Assembly (NCBI GenBank): GCA_050250955.1
Contig: JBFWNR010000001.1
Coordinates: forward strand, 62,001-126,000
Reading direction: 5' to 3'
DNA from: CAWAYR01 sp050250955
Lineage (GTDB): Bacteria > Acidobacteriota > Vicinamibacteria > Vicinamibacterales > UBA2999
DNA: 64,000 nucleotides
Numbering within the stretch: the first letter of the stretch is position 1; each line of letters starts with the position of its first letter. Of the stretch, positions 43,682-53,624 are shown piece by piece. Made by a program: the position numbers and the translations under genes. Below the pieces are notes generated by a model. It was not told where the DNA came from, ran no database searches, and was given only the letters and a program-made list of their open reading frames with translations.

Positions 43682-44464
43682 TCACCGACCACCGGCGGCG
43701 CCGGGGTCGAGGCCACGATCGATCGCCGGCAGCAGCCGCTCGGCCGGGGCCCGAATCGCCAGATCGAGGAACGGCGCCATCGGGGTGTCGTCCGGATTGA
43801 TCTCGATGATCATCGCGCCGGCCCGTCGCGCTTCGAGCACGAGGCCGGCGGCCGGGTAGACGACGGCCGACGTGCCCACGGCGAGAAAGACGTCGGCGGC
43901 GCGGGCGGCCGCCACGGCATGGCCGAGCCGTCGGACGTCGAGCGCCTCGCCGTACCACACCACGCCGGGACGCTCGGGACCGTCGCAGTGTCGGCAGCGC
44001 GGCGGCAGGTCGGGCCACGGTGCCGTGACGTCGTGACGGCCGGGCCCGGCCGCGGCGCAGCCGGCCGCGCAGCGCACCTCCCAGATCGAGCCGTGCAGCG
44101 CCACGACGCCGGTGGCACCGGCCCGCTCGTGCAGCCCGTCGACGTTCTGGGTCACCAGCGTCGTCCCCGGACGGTGGCGGGTCCAGCGCGCCAGCACGTC
44201 GTGAGCGGGATTGGGCGCGCACGCCGCAATCACCTGCCGGCGCCAGTCGTACCATTCCCAGACCAGCCGTGGATCGCGGGCGAAGGCGTCGGGCGTCGCC
44301 AGGTCCTCGGGTCGATGCCTACGCCACAGCCCGTCTGCACCGCGGAAGGTCGGCACCCCGCTGGCGGCCGAGACCCCGGCGCCGGTCAGCACCACCAGGC
44401 GTCGAGCCGAGGCGACGGCGTCCACCAGCCGCTCGAGCGTCGAGCCATCAGCGTCGGCCGTCAT
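43682..44464 (-). CDS. NAD-dependent deacylase, Sir2 family
   Basis: A 260-residue sirtuin. NAD-binding GAGVSAASGVPTFRG, TQNVDGLHERAG, catalytic histidine in LHGSIWEVRC, a zinc module with RCAAGC and CRHC, and VGTSAVVYPAAGL near the end. A YDWRR segment in the helix after the first motif resembles the Tyr/Arg pair of class III (SIRT5/CobB) desuccinylases, so acyl groups other than acetyl are likely. It overlaps the upstream glycosyltransferase gene by 17 nt. Confidence 0.93.
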   Translation of the reverse strand: MTADADGSTLERLVDAVASARRLVVLTGAGVSAASGVPTFRGADGLWRRHRPEDLATPDAFARDPRLVWEWYDWRRQVIAACAPNPAHDVLARWTRHRPGTTLVTQNVDGLHERAGATGVVALHGSIWEVRCAAGCAAAGPGRHDVTAPWPDLPPRCRHCDGPERPGVVWYGEALDVRRLGHAVAAARAADVFLAVGTSAVVYPAAGLVLEARRAGAMIIEINPDDTPMAPFLDLAIRAPAERLLPAIDRGLDPGAAGGR

Positions 44465-45173
44465 ACCAGAGCGGCAGGTCCTGTGGCCGCCGCAGCGTCC
44501 GGCCGCCGGAGACGACCGTGCGCAGGATCAGGCTCAGGATCCGACCGGGCGAGTGCAGGCGCAGCTTGCGGCCACTGGTCAGCAGCGGATGGGCGCGCAG
44601 GATCACCACGCGCCGGCCCTGGCGGCGGGCGAGGTGCTTCAGGCGTCGGAAGAGATCGATCTCCTCGGCGGCGTAGAGCTGCTGGCTGAAGCCGCCGACG
44701 GCGCGAAACGCCGTCGCGTCGACGAAGATGAACGCGCCGGCCGCCCAGCCGGTGAGCCGGCTGACGAGATTCCATGCGGCGACCAGCGCATCGCCGAACC
44801 GGCTGCTCGACTCCATCGCCACCACGCTGCCGCCGGCCACGACCTGGCCGGACGCGATCGCGTCGGCCGCGTCGGCGAACAGCGCGACCGGCGGGTGGGA
44901 ATCGGCGTCGACGAACACCAGCCAGTCGCCGGACGCCCGCGCTGCGGCGGCGTTCCTGGCCCGCGAGATCTGGTTCACCGGCTCGAAGACGACGGCGGCG
45001 CCGGCGGCGTGGGCGATGGCCGCCGTGGCATCGGTGGAGTTGTTGTCGCAGACGATGAGTTCGCTGGTCCAGCCGCGCGCCGCGAAGGCCTGCATCGCGG
45101 CGCGGATGCTGGCCAGCGAGGCGGCCAGGCCGGCAGCCTCGTTGTAGGCGGGGACGAGGACGGAAATCGTCAT
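44448..45173 (-). CDS. Glycosyltransferase family 2
   Basis: A 241-residue GT-A inverting glycosyltransferase. ISVLVPAYNEAAGLAASL opens the nucleotide-sugar domain, ELIVCDNNSTDATAAIA and the DxD-equivalent VFVDADSHPP follow, and YAAEEIDLFRRLKHLARRQGR supplies the ED and basic loop. No membrane helices, so it acts in the cytoplasm or on the inner face of the membrane. It is translationally coupled to the sirtuin gene downstream. Confidence 0.9.
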   Translation of the reverse strand: MTISVLVPAYNEAAGLAASLASIRAAMQAFAARGWTSELIVCDNNSTDATAAIAHAAGAAVVFEPVNQISRARNAAAARASGDWLVFVDADSHPPVALFADAADAIASGQVVAGGSVVAMESSSRFGDALVAAWNLVSRLTGWAAGAFIFVDATAFRAVGGFSQQLYAAEEIDLFRRLKHLARRQGRRVVILRAHPLLTSGRKLRLHSPGRILSLILRTVVSGGRTLRRPQDLPLWYDGRR

Positions 45174-45203
45174 TCCGTCCCGTATGACGAGCGACGGGCG
45201 CGA

Positions 45204-45209
45204 TAGGAT
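45204..45209 (+). promoter_or_regulatory. -10 box TAGGAT of the P1 peptidase gene (leaderless)
   Basis: TAGGAT is 6 nt before the ATG at 45216. Confidence 0.5.
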
Positions 45210-45215
45210 GCGCGG

Positions 45216-46436
45216 ATGCGACGCCCGGCGATGCGCCTCCTCCTGGTTCGGCTCGTGGTCGTGACCGCGCTGCCGGTCGCCCTGGGAACCGGCGCGACGA
45301 CACCGCACGCGCAGGGCCAGCGGCTGCGCGCCCGGGAGCTTGGCATCACCATCGGATCGTACCCGACGGGTCCGTTGAACGCCATCACCGACGTCGAGGG
45401 CGTCCGCGTCGGCCACGCCACGATCGTCCGCGGCGAGGGCCGCCTGACGGTCGGCCGGGGTCCGGTGCGCACCGGCGTGACCGCGGTGCTGGCCCGGCCG
45501 GACATCTGGTACACGGCGGTGTTCGCCGCCACCCACACCCTGAACGGCGACGGCGAGATGACCGGCACGCACTGGATCCGCGATCTCGAGACGCTGGCGC
45601 ACCCGATCCTCATCACCAACACCGGCAGCGTCGGCGCCGTCCACGACGCCGCCCTCGCCTACATCTCCGCCCGCCATCCGACGCGCGACTGGGGCTTCCT
45701 CCCGGTCGTCGCCGAGACCTGGGACGGCACGTTGAACGACATCGCCGGGCGCCACGTCGGTCAGGCCGACGTCTTCGCGGCCCTCGACGCGGCACGCGGC
45801 GGGCCGGTCGCCGAAGGCAACGTCGGCGGCGGCACCGGCGTGATCTGCTTCCGATTCAAGTGCGGCATCGGCACGTCGTCGCGGCGCCTGCCCGCGGGCG
45901 ACGGTGGCTACACCGTCGGTGTGCTGGTGCAGGCCAACTTCGGCGGCCGCGACCAGCTGCGCGTCGACGGCGTGCCGGTGGGCCGCGAAATCTCCGACCT
46001 GCTGCCGACGGTGGCACCGGCGGCGCCGCCGGCGCCGGCCGCCGACGAACGCCACGAAGGCTCGGTGATCGTCGTCGTCGCCACCGACGCGCCACTGTCG
46101 TCCCGGCAGCTGGAGCGGGTCGCCCGGCGCGCGACGCTGGGCCTGGCGCGCACCGGCAGCACCTCGGGGAACACCAGCGGTGACATCGTTCTGGCGTTCT
46201 CGACCGGCAACGCCGTGCCGATGACCGGCGGCGCCCGGGTGATCGAGGCCCGGCTGTTGTCCACCGACCACGTCGAGCCGATCTTCCGCGCCACCGCCGA
46301 TGCCACCGAGGAGGCGGTCCTGAACGCGCTCTTCAAAGCCGAGACGATGTCCGGCATCAACGGCAACACGGTGCAGGCGCTGCCCTACGACCGGCTCCGC
46401 CAGGTCATGGCGGCGTACGGCCGCGCCCTGAGGTAG
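45216..46436 (+). CDS. P1 family peptidase (DmpA-like aminopeptidase/amidase)
   Basis: A 406-residue secreted Ntn-like hydrolase related to DmpA and BapA, which release N-terminal residues (including D- or beta-amino acids). A signal peptide precedes AQGQ. Family blocks: NAITDVEGVRVGHATI, GPVRTGVTAVL, GEMTGTHWI, VAEGNVGGGTGVICFRFKCGIGTSSR (self-cleavage region) and YTVGVLVQANFGGR. Self-processing into two chains at a Gly-Ser bond is expected. It faces a paralogue at 46476-47681. Confidence 0.92.
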   Translation: MRRPAMRLLLVRLVVVTALPVALGTGATTPHAQGQRLRARELGITIGSYPTGPLNAITDVEGVRVGHATIVRGEGRLTVGRGPVRTGVTAVLARPDIWYTAVFAATHTLNGDGEMTGTHWIRDLETLAHPILITNTGSVGAVHDAALAYISARHPTRDWGFLPVVAETWDGTLNDIAGRHVGQADVFAALDAARGGPVAEGNVGGGTGVICFRFKCGIGTSSRRLPAGDGGYTVGVLVQANFGGRDQLRVDGVPVGREISDLLPTVAPAAPPAPAADERHEGSVIVVVATDAPLSSRQLERVARRATLGLARTGSTSGNTSGDIVLAFSTGNAVPMTGGARVIEARLLSTDHVEPIFRATADATEEAVLNALFKAETMSGINGNTVQALPYDRLRQVMAAYGRALR

Positions 46437-46479
46437 CGCCCCGCGCGACCGCGGCTGGCGGCTGGCGAGCCGACGCTAC
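46433..46479. terminator. Nested inverted repeats between facing peptidase genes
   Basis: GTAGCG (46433-46438) pairs with CGCTAC (46474-46479), and CGGCT/AGCCG pair inside. Both stop codons lie in the outer arms. There is no U-tract; a shared terminator is possible. Confidence 0.3.
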
Positions 46480-47681
46480 GGGGCCAGCCGGTTGTACTTC
46501 TTCAAGGCGGCCCGCAGGCCGTCGTGCGGCAGCCGCTCCACCCGCCGCCCGTTGGCGCCGGTCATGGTCTCGGCGGCAACCATCGCGTTGATGATGGCCT
46601 CCTCGGTCGCCCACGCCGTGGCGTCGAAGATCGGACTGATCTCCTCGTTCGAGACCATCTGCAGCGTCGCCAGGCCTTCGGCCTTGAAGGCCTCGGGATT
46701 GGCGGTGGAGAAGGCGATGAAGATGTCGCCGGAGCCGTTGCCCGACAGGCCGCCGGTGCGGGCCATGCCGAGCGTGGCGCGACGGGCCAGCCGCTTGAGC
46801 TGATGCGGCAGCAGCGGCGCGTCGGTGGCGACGACGATGATGATGCTGCCCAGGTCGCCGCGCACCGGGTCGTCGACCAGGCCGGCGGCCGCGGCCTGCG
46901 CCGCGGTCTGCGGGATCTCGCGCCCCACCGGCACGCCGGCAATCAGCAGCTGCGGGCGGCGGCCGAAGTTGGCCTGGACGAGCACCCCGACGGTGTAGGC
47001 CGCGCTGCCCGCCTTCACGGTCCGTGACGACGTGCCGATACCGCCCTTGAAGCCGTAGGCCACCATGCCGGTACCGCCGCCGACGTTGCCCTCGGCCACG
47101 GCGCCGCCGCGGGCGCCGTCGAGGGCCTCGAAGGCGTGTCGCTCCTTGACGTGGAAGCCGTTGATGTCGTTCAGCCCGCCGTCGTAGGTCTCGGCCACGA
47201 CCGGCAGCGACCACCAGTAGCCGGAGGCGTCGGGCGGGCCGCTCTTGATCCGCCAGGCGATGACGGCGTCGCGCACCACGCCGACGCTGTGCGTGTTGGT
47301 GATCATCACCGGGCCTTCGAGAAAGCCCGATTCTTCGATCCAGGTCGTGCCGGTCATCTCGCCGTTGCCGTTCTGGGAGTACCAGCCGGCGAAGCTGGGC
47401 TTGGCCATCGAGTCGCGGCCTCGCGGCAGCACCGCGGTGACGCCGGTGCGTACCGGGCCCTGCCCGACGACGAGCGGGCCGTCGCCCGAGACGATCGTCG
47501 AATGCCCCACCGTGACGCCGGCGACATCGGTGATGGCGTTGCCGGGGCCCGGGCTGCCGTCGAACGGCACGCCGAGATCGCGGGCGCGCGGCGCCCGCTG
47601 GCCGTCGAGGGCGGCCGGCGAGAGCGTGATGACGGCCCCGGTCAGGAGCAAGGCGGCGGCGGCGCGAGGCAGGGTGATCAT
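46476..47681 (-). CDS. P1 family peptidase (DmpA-like), paralogue
   Basis: A 401-residue secreted paralogue of the convergent gene, with a signal peptide ending LDGQ. It keeps GNAITDVAGVTVGHSTI, GEMTGTTWIEESG, VAEGNVGGGTGMVAYGFKGGIGTSSR and YTVGVLVQANFGRRPQLLIAGVPVGREI, so it should self-process in the same way. ATG at 47681 is supported by a TAGACT box 7 nt upstream. The two copies differ most in the N-terminal third, consistent with different peptide preferences. Confidence 0.92.
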   Translation of the reverse strand: MITLPRAAAALLLTGAVITLSPAALDGQRAPRARDLGVPFDGSPGPGNAITDVAGVTVGHSTIVSGDGPLVVGQGPVRTGVTAVLPRGRDSMAKPSFAGWYSQNGNGEMTGTTWIEESGFLEGPVMITNTHSVGVVRDAVIAWRIKSGPPDASGYWWSLPVVAETYDGGLNDINGFHVKERHAFEALDGARGGAVAEGNVGGGTGMVAYGFKGGIGTSSRTVKAGSAAYTVGVLVQANFGRRPQLLIAGVPVGREIPQTAAQAAAAGLVDDPVRGDLGSIIIVVATDAPLLPHQLKRLARRATLGMARTGGLSGNGSGDIFIAFSTANPEAFKAEGLATLQMVSNEEISPIFDATAWATEEAIINAMVAAETMTGANGRRVERLPHDGLRAALKKYNRLAP

Positions 47682-47688
47682 GGAGGCG

Positions 47689-47694
47689 AGTCTA
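47689..47694 (-). promoter_or_regulatory. -10 box TAGACT of the second P1 peptidase gene (leaderless)
   Basis: TAGACT on the minus strand ends 7 nt before the ATG at 47681. A GGCGGCG/CGCCGCC hairpin (47725-47748) lies just upstream, after the preceding gene. Confidence 0.5.
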
Positions 47695-47767
47695 CCGCGA
47701 GGCGAACCGCCGTACATGACGATGGCGGCGCCCGGCAGGACGCCGCCGTGGTCGCGATCGGCGGCCG

Positions 47768-48319
47768 CTAGGGCTTGCGGGTGGCGCGTTCGGTCGAGGG
47801 CGGCACCAGGCCCTTGCCGCGCAGGTAGGCGATGCCGGTGCCGTAGATCTCGTTGCTGTGGGCGATCATCCCGGCGAGGATCGACCCGCGGGCGACGCTG
47901 TTCTGTCCCTGCTTCACCATCTCGGTGGCGTTGGCGTCGGTGAGCATCTTGAATGCCTCGTCGCAGACCGCGAACGAGTCGGCCAGGGCCTTGACCGATT
48001 CGGCCTTGGTGGCGAGCTTCTCGGCGTCCTTGCCCTGGTTCGGATTGGCCATGCCGCGGGCCGCGGAGCAGCCGCCGAACTGCGCGTTCGAGGCGTGGCC
48101 CATCAGCTGGCCGAAGGTGCGGACGTCCTTGCTCGGCATGAACGTGTAGTCGGCCTCGGCCATCTTGGCGGCCATCTCGGTCAAGTTGCGCTTGATGCCT
48201 TCGTAGCTGCGCTGCAGGCCGGCGGCCAGCGTGATCGTCTGCGGCCCCTGGGCCATCTGCGCCTGGGCGCCCGGCACGGCCAGGGCGAACACGAACAGGG
48301 CGGTACACACACACTTCAT
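47768..48319 (-). CDS. Secreted DinB-like protein
   Basis: A 183-residue exported helical-bundle protein; signal peptide ends AQAQ near residue 21. DinB-type histidines appear in RTFGQLMGHASNAQF and GMIAHSNEIYG. Three mature cysteines (in GGCSAARG and FAVCDEAF) could form a disulfide in the periplasm. GGAGG is 9 nt before the ATG. Function unknown; secreted DinB proteins are common in this bacterial group. Confidence 0.8.
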   Translation of the reverse strand: MKCVCTALFVFALAVPGAQAQMAQGPQTITLAAGLQRSYEGIKRNLTEMAAKMAEADYTFMPSKDVRTFGQLMGHASNAQFGGCSAARGMANPNQGKDAEKLATKAESVKALADSFAVCDEAFKMLTDANATEMVKQGQNSVARGSILAGMIAHSNEIYGTGIAYLRGKGLVPPSTERATRKP

Positions 48320-48402
48320 GATGGGCACTCCTCCCGGCCGCGCGCGGCGGACCGGACCCATGACTGTAGTCCAGCCGCTGGAAATCGGCAACGAACGGCT
48401 GC

Positions 48403-49251
48403 CTATCCTGGATGGGTGGCGGCCGCGAACCGGCGCGTCCACGCCGCGTACTCGGCGGTCGGGCCGCGATACTCGAGTTCGTCCACGGTCGTGAACACCG
48501 GGACGTCGAGGCGCAACGTCGCGAGGCGGCGGAAGAGCATCGCCTGCGCGCGGTCGCGGCGCAGCACCGCGGCGAGCATGCCCGCCCGGGCGACGTCGAC
48601 GCCCCAGTCGCGGTGGTCGTCGGGGATGCGGTCGATGTGGCCGAACACCGCCAGCACCTTGGCCGCCGACTTGGCGCCCCAGCCGGAGAGGCCCGGATAG
48701 CCGTCCGAACTGTCGCCGACCAGCGCCAGATAGTCGGGAATCGACGCCGGCAGCACGCCGAACTTCGCGACCACCCCGGCGTGGTCGCGCAGCGTGCGCC
48801 GCAGCCGATCGAGCTGGACGACGCGCGTGCCCTGCACGCACTGGGCGAGGTCCTTGTCCGGGGTGCAGATGTAGACACGCTCGACGCGGGGATCGGCGGC
48901 GGCCTTCACCGCCGCGGCACCCAGCGCGTCGTCGGCCTCGAACTCGGTCATCGCCCAGACGCGGACGCCGAAGGCGGCCAGCGCCGCCTCGAGCAGCGGG
49001 AACTGTCCCCACAGCAGCGGGTCGATGCCCGCGCCGGTCTTGTAGCCCGGCCACAGGTCGTTGCGGAACGACTCGATGACGTGATCGGTGGCGACGCCGA
49101 GGTGCGTGGCGCCGTCGTCGAGCATGCTCTTCACCGAGGCGAGCACGCCGCGCACGGCGCCGATCTCGACGCCCGACGCGTCACGCGCCGACGGCACGGC
49201 GTAGAAGTGCCGGAACAGTTCGTAGGTGCCGTCGACGAGGTGCACGTGCAT
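48403..49251 (-). CDS. 5'-3' exonuclease (FEN/polymerase I N-terminal-like)
   Basis: A 282-residue structure-specific nuclease of the PIN/FEN superfamily. Metal-binding acidic residues appear in VHLVDGTYELFRH, FEADDALGAAAVKAA, ICTPDKDLAQCV and ALVGDSSDGYPGLSGWGAKSAAKVL, the last being the helix-hairpin-helix DNA-binding motif. It resembles stand-alone flap endonucleases such as ExoIX and probably helps process Okazaki fragments or repair flaps. ATG at 49251. Confidence 0.92.
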   Translation of the reverse strand: MHVHLVDGTYELFRHFYAVPSARDASGVEIGAVRGVLASVKSMLDDGATHLGVATDHVIESFRNDLWPGYKTGAGIDPLLWGQFPLLEAALAAFGVRVWAMTEFEADDALGAAAVKAAADPRVERVYICTPDKDLAQCVQGTRVVQLDRLRRTLRDHAGVVAKFGVLPASIPDYLALVGDSSDGYPGLSGWGAKSAAKVLAVFGHIDRIPDDHRDWGVDVARAGMLAAVLRRDRAQAMLFRRLATLRLDVPVFTTVDELEYRGPTAEYAAWTRRFAAATHPG

Positions 49252-49301
49252 GGGAGTGGTCCGGCCGGCGGGTGTCCGCATGCTATAACGAAGTGACCGC
49301 C

Positions 49302-50293
<992 letters not shown>

Positions 50294-50297
<4 letters not shown>

Positions 50298-51367
50298 GCC
50301 CCGGCTCGGCCAGGGTCCTCAGCGGCACGCCGGCCGAACACGGCTACTCGTTCCCGGCCGAGTGGCGCCGCCACGCCGCCACGTGGATCAGCTGGCCGCG
50401 GCCCGAGGGGATCTCGTTCCCCGGCTTCTATCACCGGGCGATCGAGGACGTGGTGCGGGTCGTCGCCGCCATCGCGCGCCACGAACCGGTCAGGGTCAAC
50501 GTCCCCAACGCCAACTACGAGTACCTGGTGCGTGAACGGCTCGCCGCGGCCGGGGTCGGCGGCCGTCGGCTCGGCGTCCACCACATCGCCACCAACGAAT
50601 GCTGGACGCGCGATCACGGCCCGGCCTTCGTGCAGCGGACGCGGCGAGGTCGCATCGACACCGCGGTCGTCGACTGGGGCTTCAACGCCTGGGGCGGCAA
50701 GTACCCGCCATGGAACGCCGACGACGCGGTGCCGACCCGGGTGGCCGAGGTCCTGAGGCTGCCGGTGTTCCACAACCCGCTGGTGATGGAAGGCGGGGCC
50801 ATCGACGTCAACGGCGCCGGGACGCTGCTGACGACCACCTCGTGCCTGCTGCATCCCAACCGCAACGGCGGGCTGCCGCAGGCCGAGGTCGAGCGCCACC
50901 TGAAGGCCTGGTACGGCCAGCGCCACGTGGTCTGGCTCGGCAAGGGCATCGCCGGCGACGACACCGACGGCCATGTCGACGATCTGGCCCGCTTCATCGG
51001 CCCGCGGACGATCGTCACGGCGGTCGAGGCCGATCCAGCCGACGCCAACTACCGGGTGCTGCGCGCCAACCGCCGGGCCCTCGATCGCGCCCGCGACGCC
51101 GACGGCCGGACGTTCGACGTCGTCGAGCTGCCGATGCCGCGGCCGGTCGTCCACGACGGCATGCGGCTGCCCGCCACCTACGTGAACTTCCTGTTCGTCA
51201 ACGGCGGCCTGCTGGTCCCCACCTTCGGCGACCGCGTGAACGACCGCCGGGCGCTGGCGGTGTTGCAGCGGGCGCTGCCGCGCCGCCGCGTCACCGGCGT
51301 CGACTGCCGGGCGCTCATCTGGGGCCTGGGGGCCATCCATTGCCTCACCCAGCAGCAACCGGCGTGA
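50294..51367 (+). CDS. aguA: Agmatine deiminase
   Basis: Converts agmatine to N-carbamoylputrescine and ammonia; the product is the substrate of AguB just upstream. The 357-residue sequence shows pentein-fold features: TWISWPR, ATNECWTRDHGPAF, NAWGGKYPPW, VMEGGAIDVNGAGTLLTT, GDDTDGHVDDLARF and the nucleophile C350 in GLGAIHCLTQQ. Translation is coupled to aguB by ATGA. Arginine decarboxylase, which would make agmatine, is not in this window. Confidence 0.96.
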
Positions 51368-51381
51368 GTCGGCCGGCGCGA

Positions 51382-51387
51382 TAGAGT
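51382..51387 (+). promoter_or_regulatory. -10 box TAGAGT of the PLD-type gene (leaderless)
   Basis: TAGAGT is 6 nt before the ATG at 51394, just after the aguA stop. Confidence 0.45.
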
Positions 51388-51393
51388 GACCGC

Positions 51394-52854
51394 ATGCCGA
51401 CGCTCGCGGTGAGCCGCGTCGCCGCCGACCAGGCGTTCTCGCGCGCCGCCGGCGCCCCGCTGGTCCCCGGCAACGCCGTGCGCCTGCTGAAGGACGCGGC
51501 CGAGAACTACCCGGCCTGGCTGGCCGCCATCGACGCCGCGGAACGCTACATCCACTTCGAGATGTACATCCTGCACGACGACGAGATCGGCGGCCGGTTC
51601 GCCGAAGCGCTGGTGGCGCGGGCCCGGGCCGGCGTGCGGGTGCGGCTGGTCTACGACTGGCTGGGGGCGCTCGGCGCCACCTCCCGCCAGTTCTGGTACC
51701 AGCTGGTCGACGCCGGTGTGGACGTCCGCGGCTTCAACCCGCCGCGCCTGACGCGGCCGCTCGCCTGGCTGGTGCGCGACCACCGCAAGATGCTGGCCGT
51801 CGACGGCCGCGTCGCGTTCGTCTCGGGCCTCTGCGTCGGCGACGCGTGGATGGGCCGCGACGGCGTCGACCCGTGGCGCGACACCGGCGTCGAGATCCGC
51901 GGCCCGGCGGTGGCCGACGTCCACGGCGAGTTCGCCGAGATCTGGGCCGCCACCGGCGACCCGCTGCCCGACGACGAAGTGCCCGAGCACGGCGCCGGCG
52001 ACGAGGCCGGCACGGTGGCCCTGCGCGTGGTCGGCACCCGGCCGGCCGGCGCCGGCATGCTGCGGCTCGACAACCTGGTGGCGGCGCTGGCCCGCGAGCG
52101 CCTGTGGATCACCGATGCCTACTTCGTCGCCATGCCCGGATACGTGCAGGCCTTGACGGCGGCTGCCGCTGATGGTGTCGACGTGCGTCTGCTGGTCCCG
52201 GGCGGCAGCGACCTGCCGCTGGTGCGCTCGCTGTCGCGGGCCGGCTATCGCGGCCTGCTCGAAGGTGGGGTGCGGGTGTTCGAGTGGAACGGCTCGATGG
52301 TGCACGCCAAGACGGCAGTGGCCGATGCGCGGTGGGCCCGGGTGGGCTCGACCAATCTCAATCTGCAGAGCTGGATCGGCAACTGGGAACTCGACGTGGC
52401 GATCGAAGACCTCGGGTTCGGCGCTGCGATGGAATCGATGTTCGACCGCGACCTCGGCAACGCGACCGAGGTACTGCTGGCCAGGCGGCGGCGTGCGCCC
52501 GCGCACCCGGCGCCGCCCGGTGCCGGGGCGGACGGCGTGGCACCGGACGAGCCGCCATCGGCGGGGGGCCGGCGACGCTGGCCGCCGCGGCGACGTCGCG
52601 GCGGCGGCAGCACCAGCCGGGCCGCCGCGGCGTCGCTGCGGTTCGGCAACACCATGGGCGCGGCGCTGACCTCGACGCGCCACCTGGGCGCCGCCGAGGC
52701 CTGGGTCCTGGCCGCCGGCGGGCTGCTGCTGCTGGCCGTGGCCGGCGTCGCGGCCCTGTGGCCGGCGGTGGTCGCCTATCCGGCCGCGGCCGTCGCGGCC
52801 TGGCTCGGCGCGGCGCTGGCCGGTGCGGCGTGGCGGGCCCGACATCCCCGCTGA
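51394..52854 (+). CDS. Phospholipase D-type protein, cardiolipin synthase-like
   Basis: A 486-residue enzyme with two HKD motifs: H130-x-K132 in RDHRKMLAVDGRVAFVSG and H304-x-K306 in VHAKTAVADARWARVGSTNL, the arrangement of bacterial cardiolipin synthases (ClsB/ClsC type). There is no N-terminal membrane anchor. Instead a basic linker (about 365-425) leads to two C-terminal hydrophobic helices (about 440-480), so the anchor is at the opposite end from ClsA. Cardiolipin or phosphatidyl-alcohol synthesis at the inner membrane is the likely role. Confidence 0.88.
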   Translation: MPTLAVSRVAADQAFSRAAGAPLVPGNAVRLLKDAAENYPAWLAAIDAAERYIHFEMYILHDDEIGGRFAEALVARARAGVRVRLVYDWLGALGATSRQFWYQLVDAGVDVRGFNPPRLTRPLAWLVRDHRKMLAVDGRVAFVSGLCVGDAWMGRDGVDPWRDTGVEIRGPAVADVHGEFAEIWAATGDPLPDDEVPEHGAGDEAGTVALRVVGTRPAGAGMLRLDNLVAALARERLWITDAYFVAMPGYVQALTAAAADGVDVRLLVPGGSDLPLVRSLSRAGYRGLLEGGVRVFEWNGSMVHAKTAVADARWARVGSTNLNLQSWIGNWELDVAIEDLGFGAAMESMFDRDLGNATEVLLARRRRAPAHPAPPGAGADGVAPDEPPSAGGRRRWPPRRRRGGGSTSRAAAASLRFGNTMGAALTSTRHLGAAEAWVLAAGGLLLLAVAGVAALWPAVVAYPAAAVAAWLGAALAGAAWRARHPR

Positions 52855-52877
52855 TCCGGCCGGCGGCTTCCCCCTGC

Positions 52878-52883
52878 TATACT
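52878..52883 (+). promoter_or_regulatory. -10 box TATACT of rpmE
   Basis: A consensus-like TATACT about 80 nt upstream of the rpmE GTG, implying a leader of roughly 75 nt that could host control of L31 synthesis. No clear -35 is seen. Confidence 0.4.
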
Positions 52884-52964
52884 GGAGAGCTTGCACGCCC
52901 GGCCGGAAAGTGGACCGAGAGGCCCCCGCGGCGTCTCCCCCGGATCCGGCGAAAGGACACGACC

Positions 52965-53234
52965 GTGAAGCCAGGCATCCATCCCGAATACCACGAGGTC
53001 ACCGCGCACTGCGCCTGCGGTGCCACCTGGACGACCCGCTCGACCAAGAAGGACGTCCACCTCGACATCTGCAACAACTGCCACCCGTTCTTCACCGGCC
53101 GGCAGAAGCTGATCGATACCGAGGGCCGCGTCGAGCGCTTCAACAAGAAGTTCGGCGCCCAGACGTCGGAAGCGCTCAAGGCCGCCGCCAAGGCCGCCAA
53201 GGCGAAGAAGGCGGCCAAGCCCAAGGCCAACTGA
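52965..53234 (+). CDS. rpmE: 50S ribosomal protein L31
   Basis: Zinc-type L31 of the large subunit, bridging to the 30S head. The conserved N-terminus MKPGIHPEYHEV, cysteine pair CAC, and CNNCHPFFTGRQKLIDTEGRVERFNKKF are complete, with four zinc cysteines, so this is the C+ form rather than the zinc-independent paralogue. The GTG start follows GAAAGGA. The protein is 89 residues, about 20 longer than usual, because of a Lys/Ala-rich tail. Confidence 0.96.
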   Translation: MKPGIHPEYHEVTAHCACGATWTTRSTKKDVHLDICNNCHPFFTGRQKLIDTEGRVERFNKKFGAQTSEALKAAAKAAKAKKAAKPKAN

Positions 53235-53261
53235 GCGCCGGCCGGGCGTCACCCCGGGCGG

Positions 53262-53600
53262 CTAGGACTCGTCGCCGGGCTCCTCGTCGCTCGTCGTCCG
53301 CCCGGCCCGCGCGCCGCGGGCGCCGAGGAACAACCCGGCCACGCCGGCCGCCGCGCCCAGCCCCATCAACGCCCGGGTCAGGACGCGCCCGCGCCGCGGC
53401 GACTCCGGGTGCAGCAGCTGGCGATAGACCTCCACCTCCGGTCCGGGTGACGGCCTCGGCCGGCGCGGCCGCTCGGGCCGGTCGGGCACCGGCACCCAGC
53501 GGGTCAGGTAGCTGAAGGCGTCCGACGCGCAGGCCGGGCACCGGTACTCGTCGTGCACTTCCTCGCAATCCAGGCAGAGCCGCGCCACTCGTAGCTGCAC
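53262..53600 (-). CDS. Small zinc-ribbon membrane protein
   Basis: A 112-residue protein with a rubredoxin/zinc-ribbon-like head (CLDC at about 9-12 and CPAC at about 21-24), a Pro/Arg-rich middle, one membrane helix (about 75-95) and an acidic tail. No named family is recognised. The GTG start is supported by a TACACT box 6 nt upstream. It converges with rpmE. Confidence 0.65.
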   Translation of the reverse strand: MQLRVARLCLDCEEVHDEYRCPACASDAFSYLTRWVPVPDRPERPRRPRPSPGPEVEVYRQLLHPESPRRGRVLTRALMGLGAAAGVAGLFLGARGARAGRTTSDEEPGDES

Positions 53601-53606
53601 GAATCG

Positions 53607-53612
53607 AGTGTA
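53607..53612 (-). promoter_or_regulatory. -10 box TACACT of the zinc-ribbon gene (leaderless)
   Basis: TACACT on the minus strand ends 6 nt before the GTG at 53600. Confidence 0.5.
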
Positions 53613-53624
53613 GCGCGAGCCGCG

